This document shows positions 26,968 through 34,457 of a stretch of 64,000 bases of DNA, one piece after another. Below the pieces are notes generated by a model. The model was given only the letters and a program-made list of their open reading frames with translations, was not told the DNA's origin and ran no database searches. A program made the position numbers and the translations under genes. Source of the stretch: CBDAPX01 sp965198725 (lineage in GTDB: Bacteria; Pseudomonadota; Alphaproteobacteria; Rhodobacterales; Rhodobacteraceae); assembly GCA_965198725.1 (NCBI GenBank), contig CBDAPX010000002.1, forward strand, positions 620,001-684,000, given 5' to 3'. Positions within the stretch are counted from its first letter, which is position 1; each line of letters starts with the position of its first letter.

Positions 26968-27882
26968 ATGGCCCAAGATCACTCTACTGCCCCCACGCGC
27001 CGCATGTCTGCTAAAGATTTTGACCAGCGTATTCTGGAAATCTTTGACGGATATGTTCATGGCAAGATGTCCAAGCGCGAATTCATCACCCAAGCGGGAC
27101 GCTATACCGCTGCGGGTGTGACCGGCGCCATGGTGTTGCAACAGCTCCAACCGAATTATGCCTGGGCGCAGCAGGTTCCAGCCGATGATCCGGATATCGA
27201 GGTGATGGACGCCGAATACGAAAGCCCGAACGGTCATGGCACGATCAAGGGTTTGATGGCGAAACCGGCGGGCTTTGACGGCCCGTTGCCTGCGGTCTTG
27301 GTTGTGCATGAGAACCGCGGGCTTAACCCTTATATCGAAGACGTCGTGCGCCGCGCGGCCAAGGCGGGTTATCTGGCGCTGGGTCCGGATGGTCTGACGC
27401 CTTTGGGCGGCTATCCGGGAACGGATGATGAAGGCCGCGAAATGCAGCGGTCGCTGGACCGCGAAAAGCTGATGGAAGACTTCTTTGCGGCGTTTGAATA
27501 CTTGCGCGATCATGAAGGATCGACCGGCAAGGTAGGCGCTGTTGGGTTCTGCTATGGCGGTGGCGTGTGCAACGCACTGGCAGTGGCCTACCCGGATCTC
27601 GCAGCTTCGGTCCCATTTTATGGGCGCCAACCGGCCGCGGAACAGGTGGCGTCGATAGAGGCGCCGCTGATGATCCATTATGCGGGTCTGGATGAACGCA
27701 TCAACGCTGGCTGGCCTGCCTATTCAGAGGCGTTGTCGGCCAATCAAAAAGCGTTCAGCGTGCATTTTTACCCGGATGTGAACCATGGATTTCACAACGA
27801 CACCACGCCCCGTTATGACGAAGCGGCCGCAAACCTGGCTTGGGCGCGGACGATCGATTTCTTTGGGCGGCATTTGACGTAA
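26968..27882 (+). CDS. Dienelactone hydrolase family protein (YghX-like)
   Basis: The 304-aa alpha/beta hydrolase has the nucleophile elbow GFCYGGGVC (Cys, as in dienelactone hydrolases), VHENRGLNPYIEDV, and catalytic His in PDVNHGFHND. The N-terminal about 60 residues (SKREFITQAGRYTAAGVTGAM) form a hydrophobic, Tat-like but RR-less leader, as in YghX/YdaJ-like members. It may be exported or membrane-associated. GGGAG lies upstream of the ATG and a strong terminator follows. Substrate unknown. Confidence 0.85.
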   Translation: MAQDHSTAPTRRMSAKDFDQRILEIFDGYVHGKMSKREFITQAGRYTAAGVTGAMVLQQLQPNYAWAQQVPADDPDIEVMDAEYESPNGHGTIKGLMAKPAGFDGPLPAVLVVHENRGLNPYIEDVVRRAAKAGYLALGPDGLTPLGGYPGTDDEGREMQRSLDREKLMEDFFAAFEYLRDHEGSTGKVGAVGFCYGGGVCNALAVAYPDLAASVPFYGRQPAAEQVASIEAPLMIHYAGLDERINAGWPAYSEALSANQKAFSVHFYPDVNHGFHNDTTPRYDEAAANLAWARTIDFFGRHLT

Positions 27883-27905
27883 TCAAATGCCAAACAACAG
27901 AATTG

Positions 27906-27935
27906 AGCGGCGCGTAAAACAACGCGCCGCTTTTT
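27906..27935 (+). terminator. Intrinsic terminator after dienelactone hydrolase gene
   Basis: AGCGGCGCG and CGCGCCGCT form a 9-base stem around TAAAACAA and run into TTTTT. It also lies just beyond the 3' end of the converging dehydrogenase gene (27953). Confidence 0.9.
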
Positions 27936-27952
27936 CTATTCTTACCAACCGC

Positions 27953-28888
27953 TTAGTACCCTTCGGCCCGGTTCACCCCGTGCAACAGGGACGCACCTTC
28001 GTTCAGGCGGCGCATGTTCTCTGCCACGTCTTTGAGGGCATTGCCAAGGTGCCAGCCGGAAACATGGGGCGTGATGGTCACCTTGTCATGCGTCCATAGC
28101 GGGTTATCCGCGGGCAGGGGTTCAGTACGTGTCACATCCAGAACGGCCCCGCCCAATTGGCCCTTATCCAATGCGGTGATCAGGTCCTCTTCGACAATCA
28201 GGTCGCCGCGACCGGCATTCAACAGGACGCCGGTGGGTTTCATTCCGGCAAGCAGAGTGGCGTTGAACATATCGCGCGTGTTGTGGGTTGAGGGCAGGAT
28301 GGCGCAAACGTAATCACAGCGGGCCAGCAGTGGGGCCAGCGCGTCTTCTCCATGATGACAGGTCACACCGTCGATCTCTTTTGGCGAACGGCTCCACCCT
28401 TCGACGTGGAAACCGACATCGCGGAACATGCCCGCAGTGCGGCCGCCGATATGGCCAAGGCCCAACACGCCCACCACGGTTTTGTCGGCCTCTCGTGGTT
28501 CAACCGGTTCCCACGAGGCGCGCGCTTGGGCGGCATCGTAATGATCCATCTGCCGTTGTTGGCGCAGGACATAGGCAAGAAAAAATTCGGCAATCTCGCG
28601 CGCCGGTGCATCGGGTTTCAGCCGGGTGACCCGGACATCCGGACCCAGCGCGGGATGGTTGACGATGGTTTCCACACCGGCGCCGAGTTTTTGCACCAAC
28701 GCGAGGTTCGGCAACAGCGCCGGAAGTTCGGGGTCCAATCGGCTGACGGCGACCATGCGGATTTCTGATGGATCGCCGAGCTTGTCCGGTGTCCGCACAT
28801 CCAGTGTCGGATCATAGGACCGCACCTCATCCGCGATCTGGGCATCGGTCATCCAGCCTTCGTGGCCAACTTTGATCAACAGGGCCAT
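27953..28888 (-). CDS. D-isomer-specific 2-hydroxyacid dehydrogenase (glyoxylate/hydroxypyruvate reductase-like)
   Basis: The 311-aa protein has NAD(P)-binding VVGVLGLGHIGGRTAGMFRDVG and the substrate/catalytic segments DYVCAILPSTHNTRDMF, LLNAGRGDLIVEEDL and VTITPHVSGWH (catalytic His). The ATG at 28888 has AGGAGG 5 bases upstream, which rules out the longer frame. It most resembles GhrA-type reductases that reduce glyoxylate or hydroxypyruvate. The exact substrate is uncertain. It lies 14 bases downstream of truA on the same strand. Confidence 0.88.
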   Translation of the reverse strand: MALLIKVGHEGWMTDAQIADEVRSYDPTLDVRTPDKLGDPSEIRMVAVSRLDPELPALLPNLALVQKLGAGVETIVNHPALGPDVRVTRLKPDAPAREIAEFFLAYVLRQQRQMDHYDAAQARASWEPVEPREADKTVVGVLGLGHIGGRTAGMFRDVGFHVEGWSRSPKEIDGVTCHHGEDALAPLLARCDYVCAILPSTHNTRDMFNATLLAGMKPTGVLLNAGRGDLIVEEDLITALDKGQLGGAVLDVTRTEPLPADNPLWTHDKVTITPHVSGWHLGNALKDVAENMRRLNEGASLLHGVNRAEGY

Positions 28889-28902
28889 CGCATCCTCCTT
28901 GG

Positions 28903-29673
28903 TCAGCGGGCAAAAGGGTCTTCGGGATAGGTGACGCCCGCAAGGTACAGACCTTGGGGCGGGCAGACCGGGCCGCAAGCGGCGCGGTCCCGGGCGTTGA
29001 GAGCTGCGCCAACATCGTCTGGTGTCCATGCCCCGGCACCGACCCGTTCCAAGGTGCCGACGAAACTGCGCACCTGGTTATGCAAAAAGGACCGGGCGCG
29101 AACGTGAAACCGCATCTCGGGTCCGGAAAAGCCCTGAACCTCTTCCACCCGCAATTCATCCAGTGTTTTGACCGGGCTGGCCGCCTGACAGATCGAGGAC
29201 CGGAACGTTGTGAAATCATGCCGCCCGATCAATTGATCCGCGCCCGCCTGCATGGCCTGCGCATCCAAGGAATGGTTCACGCGCCAGACCAATCCGTTGT
29301 CGTGGGTCGCCGGGGCGCGACGCATCAACAGCCGAAAGAGATAGCGGCGTTCGATGGCCGAAAACCTTGCATGCCAATCATCGTCCACGCGGGCACAATC
29401 GACGATGGCCACCGGGTCGGGTTTCAAATGGAAATTGAGCGCTTCGCTCAGCCGGAACGGGTCCCATTCCTTTTCCATATCGCATTGCGCGACCTGCGCC
29501 GTGGCGTGGACCCCGGCATCCGTGCGGCCCGCTGCGGCGATGGTATGGTCTCGTGGTTCCAACCGGGCCAGTGCCGCCTCAATCCGGCCTTGCACAGACG
29601 GCAAATCCTGTTGCCGCTGCCATCCGGCAAACGGGGCCCCATGGTATTCGACTTTCAAGGCATAGCGCGGCAT
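28903..29673 (-). CDS. truA: tRNA pseudouridine(38-40) synthase
   Basis: TruA isomerises uridines 38-40 in the tRNA anticodon stem. The 256-aa protein starts MPRYALKVEYHGAPFAGWQRQ. It holds the catalytic Asp52 in AGRTDAGVHATAQV and the conserved RSFLHNQVRSFVGTL near the C-terminus. Length is typical. It is transcribed divergently from ycjX. Confidence 0.96.
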   Translation of the reverse strand: MPRYALKVEYHGAPFAGWQRQQDLPSVQGRIEAALARLEPRDHTIAAAGRTDAGVHATAQVAQCDMEKEWDPFRLSEALNFHLKPDPVAIVDCARVDDDWHARFSAIERRYLFRLLMRRAPATHDNGLVWRVNHSLDAQAMQAGADQLIGRHDFTTFRSSICQAASPVKTLDELRVEEVQGFSGPEMRFHVRARSFLHNQVRSFVGTLERVGAGAWTPDDVGAALNARDRAACGPVCPPQGLYLAGVTYPEDPFAR

Positions 29674-29781
29674 GGGCTTGGCGTATCCTGACGGGCGCGC
29701 GGCGGCAAGTCCCTGTTCGGGCTGGTATCGTGACGATGCGCCGCTTATCTTGACTGCAAAGAAACGGGGCAGAGGTTCGGT

Positions 29782-31197
29782 TTGGTACTTTCACAGATCG
29801 CCGACACAGTGGTGCGCAGCGTCGACGGGATGCGCGACACTGTGAACGAAACCTTGTTCGAACCCGTGATCCGGCTCGGTGTGACCGGTTTGGCCCGCTC
29901 CGGTAAAACCGTTTTCATCACATCACTGGTCGCCAACCTGCAGGACCGGGGCCGCATGTCCGGACTGGTCGCCGCACAAGAGGGGCGGATCGATGCCGCC
30001 TTTTTGCAGCCACAGCCGGACGATACCGTCCCCCGGTTTGACTATGAACGTCATCTTGGTGATCTGACCGCACGCGCGCCACAATGGCCTGACAGCACCC
30101 GTTCCATCAGCGAATTGCGGCTCTCGCTCAAGGTGCGGCCAAAGGGGCTTTTGGCGGGGTTGCAAGGGCCGCGCACGGTGCATCTGGATATCGTCGATTA
30201 CCCCGGTGAATGACTGTTGGACCTCGCTCTTTTGGACAAAAGCTTTGCCGAATGGTCGGCAGAGGTTCTGGCGCGGATCGACACCCGCGCAGAAGCGGCG
30301 GCGTTTCTGGCGCAGTTGAATGAGGTTTCGGCGTCGGACACGCTGGAAGAGCCGGTCGCACAGTCACTGGCAACAGAGTTTGCTGCCTATTTGCAGGCCG
30401 CGCGTGACGCCGGGTATTACGACTGTACGCCAGGCCGGTTCCTTTTGCCGGGCGATCTGGAAGCGTCCCCAGTCCTGACTTTTGCGCCGCTGCCCGCGAT
30501 CGAAAAACCGGCCCGCCGGTCCATGTGGCGAGAGTTTGAACGGCGGTTCGAGGCCTATAAGTCGCGGGTCGTCAAACCGTTTTTCCGCGACCATTTCTCT
30601 CGGTTGGATCGACAGGTCGTTTTGGTGGATGCGCTGGGCGCGATCCATTCCGGCCCGCGCGCTGTCGAAGATATGCGGGCCGCGATGGGCGACCTGTTGG
30701 CGGCGTTTCGCCCGGGTCGGAACGCGTTCCTGACCCAGCTTTTGCTGGGCAAGAGGGTGGAAAAAATCCTCTTTGTGGCAACCAAAGCCGATCATTTGCA
30801 TCACACGCAGCACGACCGCCTGACCGCGATTATGGAGGCGCTGATCCGCGATGCGCGGGAACGGGCGCGCTTTGCCGGGGCCGACACCCAAGCCATGTCG
30901 CTGGCCGCTTTGCGGGCCACTACGGAAGAGATGCGCGCGCATCAGGGGCGCGAATTGCCGTGCGTACGGGGGACGCTTTTGACGACCGGAAAAGAGGCGG
31001 CGTTCTATCCCGGAGAGCTGCCTGCCGATCCCAGTCATCTCTTGGGACCTGCGCGCGACGGGGCCGAAGCGTGGCTGGATGCGGAATACCAGATCATGCG
31101 CTTTGCCCCGCAACCGCTGACATTGAAACCGGGCAACGGGCCGCCGCATATCCGGCTGGACCGCGCGGCACAATTCCTGATCGGAGACCGGTTGTGA
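29782..31197 (+). pseudogene. ycjX: YcjX-family GTPase-like gene interrupted by an in-frame TGA
   Basis: The frame is open from a TTG start (AGAGG 6 bases upstream) to 31197, 472 codons, close to the YcjX family length of about 465. A TGA at 30211-30213 (codon 144) breaks it. The first part has the P-loop GLARSGKT (36-43) and ends HLDIVDYPGE. The second resumes in the same frame with LLDLALLDKSFAEWSAEVL. In the family this point reads PGEWLLDL, so TGG has become TGA by one base. No frameshift is present and the downstream coding looks intact. It precedes GNAT and ycjF-like genes. It is either a true nonsense allele or a base-call error. Confidence 0.9.
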
Positions 31198-31673
31198 CTT
31201 GGATACGCCCCGCCCAACCCACCGACGCCGGAAAGATCGGGGATGTGATGCATCAGTTCGCGATTCGAACCGATTGGATGCCGGAACTTTATACCGGCGC
31301 GCAATGTATCGCCTTTTGCGGGGATATGATCGATCGCGGCTGGGTCACGGTCGCCGGGCGAGAGGATGTCGCCGAAGGGTTCATCGCGCAGGACGGCGAA
31401 GAGATTTGCGCCTTTTTCATCTCGACCGAGGTCCGCAGCCGTGGCTTGGGTCGGATGCTTTTGAACCACGCCAAGAAACAGTCGGACCGTTTGACGCTTT
31501 GGACGTTTGAGCCGAATGAGCGCGCTCACAAATTCTATTTGCGCCAAGGGTTTGTCGAAACCCATCGCACCGATGGCAGCGGAAATGATGAAAACCTTCC
31601 AGAGATTCACTATCTCTGGACAAAGGAGAACGCGGATGAGCCAAGGTCCGGTCCTGATCGATCTGGAAAGTGA
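31194..31673 (+). CDS. GNAT-family N-acetyltransferase
   Basis: The 159-aa protein starts at GTG 31194, overlapping the ycjX stop (GTGA). It begins TWIRPAQPTDAGKIGDVMHQ. The acetyl-CoA motif A appears as VRSRGLGRMLLNHAKKQ near residue 85, followed by ANEKAHKFY-like NERAHKFYLRQGFVET. The target is unknown. The longer upstream frame is an artefact of reading through ycjX. Its 3' end overlaps the start of the ycjF-like gene by 38 bases. Confidence 0.85.
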   Translation: MTWIRPAQPTDAGKIGDVMHQFAIRTDWMPELYTGAQCIAFCGDMIDRGWVTVAGREDVAEGFIAQDGEEICAFFISTEVRSRGLGRMLLNHAKKQSDRLTLWTFEPNERAHKFYLRQGFVETHRTDGSGNDENLPEIHYLWTKENADEPRSGPDRSGK

Positions 31674-32631
31674 CGGCGACGGCCCGTCGGTGGCCGATGC
31701 CCCGCCGGTGCCAGAGCTGTCACCGATGCCAACAGGTCAGGCCATGCAGGCGGCGGCCAGTATCGCCGCCAGACCGCCATCGCGGTTAGCTCGGTGGTTC
31801 TGGGGCTTGGCTTTGGCCTTGGTCGGTGCGTTTGCGTCGCTGGCGTTTTGGGACTTTGTGAACACCCTGTTGCTGCGCGCGCCGATCCTTGGCTATGCAG
31901 CGGCGGCGCTGGTGGCGGCGTTTTGTTTTGTCTTGCTGTTGATCGCGGTACGGGAACTGGCCGCCATCGGGCGTTTGTCCAAGATCGACGGTTTGCGCCA
32001 TGCGGCGGATCAGGCACATGCAGACGCGGATCTGGAAGCGGCCCGCAAAGTCGCCAACGGGTTGGTCAGGCTTTACGCCAACCGTCCGGACACGCGATGG
32101 GGCCGCGATAAACTGTCCGACGGACTGTCCGACCAGTTTGACGCTGATGCGGTGCTGGATCTGGCCGAGCATACGCTTTTGACGCCGCTTGATGCTGCCG
32201 CCCAAAAAGAGGTTGAAGCCGCCGCACGCCAAGTGGCCACGGTGACCGCTCTGGTTCCCTTGGCGCTGGCCGATATCCTGACCGCGTTGACCTCCAGCCT
32301 GCGGATGATCCGCAGGATTGCCGAGATTTACGGCGGACGGTCCGGGTTTATCGGGTCGTGGCGGCTGACGCGCGCCGTCTTTGCACATCTGGTAGCAACG
32401 GGCGCAGTTGCGGTCACCGACGATCTGCTGGAACCGGTTCTGGGTGGCTCGCTTTTGTCCAAACTGTCCCGGCGCTTTGGCGAAGGGCTGGTCAACGGGG
32501 CGTTGACCGCACGGGTTGGTGTTGCCGCAATGGAAGTCTGTCGACCCTTGCCTTTTTCCGAAGGTCGCCGTCCCTCTGTCCGGTCCGTGGTGAAACATGC
32601 GCTGACCGGGCTATTTTCCTCCAAAACCTGA
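31636..32631 (+). CDS. ycjF: YcjF-like inner-membrane protein (DUF697 / TIGR01620)
   Basis: The 331-aa protein has two N-terminal membrane spans (WFWGLALALVGAFASLAFWDF and GYAAAALVAAFCFVLLLIAV). A cytosolic helical region and a C-terminal DUF697-like hydrophobic region follow (VATVTALVPLALADILTAL, RIAEIYGGRSGFIGSWRL). Start chosen at ATG 31636, with AAGGAG 7 bases upstream. YcjX and YcjF are usually adjacent and probably function together in envelope stress, though biochemistry is poorly defined. Here a GNAT gene is inserted between them. Confidence 0.85.
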   Translation: MSQGPVLIDLESDGDGPSVADAPPVPELSPMPTGQAMQAAASIAARPPSRLARWFWGLALALVGAFASLAFWDFVNTLLLRAPILGYAAAALVAAFCFVLLLIAVRELAAIGRLSKIDGLRHAADQAHADADLEAARKVANGLVRLYANRPDTRWGRDKLSDGLSDQFDADAVLDLAEHTLLTPLDAAAQKEVEAAARQVATVTALVPLALADILTALTSSLRMIRRIAEIYGGRSGFIGSWRLTRAVFAHLVATGAVAVTDDLLEPVLGGSLLSKLSRRFGEGLVNGALTARVGVAAMEVCRPLPFSEGRRPSVRSVVKHALTGLFSSKT

Positions 32632-32644
32632 ACGGAGCGAAATC

Positions 32645-34270
32645 ATGGAAAGCTTTGCTGGTGACCTTCGCACAATGACGCGCACGCCCCTGACGGACGC
32701 GCATGTTGAGGCCATGAAAAAGATCGGCACCGAACGTGTCTATGAACCCGGCGAGATGTTGCAACGGCAAGGGCAGCGGATCACTGAATTCCTTTACCTG
32801 CTGGATGGCGAGGTCGAGGCCTTTGATGAGGGTAGGCAGGAACGCTATGGCGCCGCGACGCTGAAAACCGGTCAGTTTTTTGGCGAACTGACCTTTTTGG
32901 CCGGTGGCAACACGTATCTGGGCAGTCGGGCGGTCACGCGGACAAAGGTTCTGTTGGTGCCGCGTGAAGCGATGCTGCAACTGATGTCCGAAACACCAGA
33001 GATGAGCGATATCATCATTTCGGTCTTTGCCGCGCGCCGGCGTCGGATGCTGGAAATTGAACGCGTTGGTCTGACCCTGATCGGGGTGGAAGAGGATCGG
33101 GATATCCGCCGTATTGCCAGTTTTGCCGCGCGCAACCGCATACCCGTCGAAGAGGTGCCGTTAGGCTCTGACGCGGCCAATCAGATTGCGGCCAGATGTG
33201 GGGCGGAACCGGGCAAACCGACGGTGATTTTTGGCGTCGATCAGATTGTCGAACCGGCCACGCCGCGTGGCGTGGCGCGGGTGCTGGGACAGGATATGTC
33301 CCTGACCCCGAACGAGGTTCTGGACGTCTTGATCGTCGGCGGCGGGCCGGCGGGCGTTGCGGCGGGTGTCTATGCGGGGGCCGAGGGGCTCAAGGCGCTG
33401 GTGCTCGAAGATCTGGCTGTGGGCGGGCAGGCGGGCACGTCCAGCCGGATTGAGAATTACATGGGCTTTCCCACGGGCATATCCGGCGGTGATCTGGTTG
33501 GGCGCGGCGAGGTGCAGGCGCTGAAATTCGGCACCCGCTTTGCCACGCCGCGACGCGCGACGGCTTTGCGGCAATGCGAACACGGCTATTTTCATGCAAA
33601 GCTGAGCGATGCCGAGGTATCGGCAAAGGCGTTGGTTGTCGCCACGGGCGTGCAATATCGGCGGTTACCGCTTGAAGGGCTGGAGCATTTTGAAGGTGCG
33701 GGCGTGTATTACGCGGCGACCGAGCTGGAGGCCCGATTTTGTCGGGATGGGGACGCGGTAGTTATCGGCGGCGGGAACTCTGCCGGTCAGGCCGCGATGC
33801 ATCTGGCGCGGACCTCTCGCCATGTGCATGTCCTGATCCGGGGAGAGGGGCTGGCAGCATCGATGTCCGATTACCTGAGTTCTCGGCTGGACGCCCATCC
33901 GCGTATCACGCTGCACACCTGTTCACAGGTCACAGCCTTGCACGGCGAAGACAGTTTGGAAGCGGTGACAATCCGCGATGCGATGTCAGCGCAGGATTGG
34001 CGGTTGGACACCTGCGCGCTCTTTGTCATGGTTGGGGCGGCGCCAAATACCGATTGGCTGTCGGGCCTTGTGGCGTTGGATGCCAAGGGCTTTGTCAAAA
34101 CGGGCGAGGCGGCGGGTGCAAGTTCCCCGTTCGAAACCTCGACCCCGGGTATCTTTGCGGTGGGCGATGTGCGCGCCGGATCGGTGAAACGGGTGGCTAG
34201 CGCGGTTGGCGAAGGGTCTGTCGTGATCTCGGACGTTTGGGCCTATGTGAACAACCGCGATTTCGCCTGA
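32645..34270 (+). CDS. Cyclic-nucleotide-binding domain fused to thioredoxin-reductase-like flavoprotein
   Basis: The 541-aa protein has a Crp-type cyclic-nucleotide-binding domain (about 15-135, GEMLQRQGQRITEFLYLLDGE, KTGQFFGELTFLAGG). A thioredoxin-fold-like linker follows (about 150-215). A TrxR-type FAD/NAD(P) reductase completes it, with GGGPAG near 229, VVIGGGNSAGQAA near 370 and GIFAVGDV near 505. The CxxC redox pair of thioredoxin reductases is missing; the corresponding segment reads VYYAATELEARFC. It probably acts as a reductase of another acceptor, gated by a nucleotide or redox signal. GGAGCG precedes the ATG. Confidence 0.85.
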   Translation: MESFAGDLRTMTRTPLTDAHVEAMKKIGTERVYEPGEMLQRQGQRITEFLYLLDGEVEAFDEGRQERYGAATLKTGQFFGELTFLAGGNTYLGSRAVTRTKVLLVPREAMLQLMSETPEMSDIIISVFAARRRRMLEIERVGLTLIGVEEDRDIRRIASFAARNRIPVEEVPLGSDAANQIAARCGAEPGKPTVIFGVDQIVEPATPRGVARVLGQDMSLTPNEVLDVLIVGGGPAGVAAGVYAGAEGLKALVLEDLAVGGQAGTSSRIENYMGFPTGISGGDLVGRGEVQALKFGTRFATPRRATALRQCEHGYFHAKLSDAEVSAKALVVATGVQYRRLPLEGLEHFEGAGVYYAATELEARFCRDGDAVVIGGGNSAGQAAMHLARTSRHVHVLIRGEGLAASMSDYLSSRLDAHPRITLHTCSQVTALHGEDSLEAVTIRDAMSAQDWRLDTCALFVMVGAAPNTDWLSGLVALDAKGFVKTGEAAGASSPFETSTPGIFAVGDVRAGSVKRVASAVGEGSVVISDVWAYVNNRDFA

Positions 34271-34358
34271 CGGTCAAACCGCCTCTGGACGCGCCGCGGG
34301 CGCAACCCTATAAGGCGCGCATGGCCTACCATTTTGGCATCATTATTCGAATTATATC

Positions 34359-34388
34359 CCCGGCGCTCTGATCCCATGAGACGCCGGG
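34359..34388 (+). other. Leader hairpin upstream of ileS
   Basis: CCCGGCG and CGCCGGG pair over 7 bases and TCT/AGA extends the stem past one bulged C, around GATCCCATG. It lies 70-99 bases upstream of the ileS ATG. No T-run follows, so it is not a standard terminator. I see no T-box consensus. A role in ileS expression is speculative. Confidence 0.35.
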
Positions 34389-34457
34389 CAAAGGTGTTTG
34401 ATCCTTCACACCGCCCCCCACCCGATACGCCGCGAGTTACCCAAAAGGACGCCACCG

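Noticed and set aside
30211..30213. TGA in ycjX as selenocysteine or Trp recoding
   Set aside because: The expected residue is Trp, not Cys/Sec. Other genes use TGA as a normal stop and no selenium insertion structure is evident.
34271..34457. T-box leader for ileS
   Set aside because: No T-box core sequence or specifier stem could be found. Only a plain hairpin is visible.
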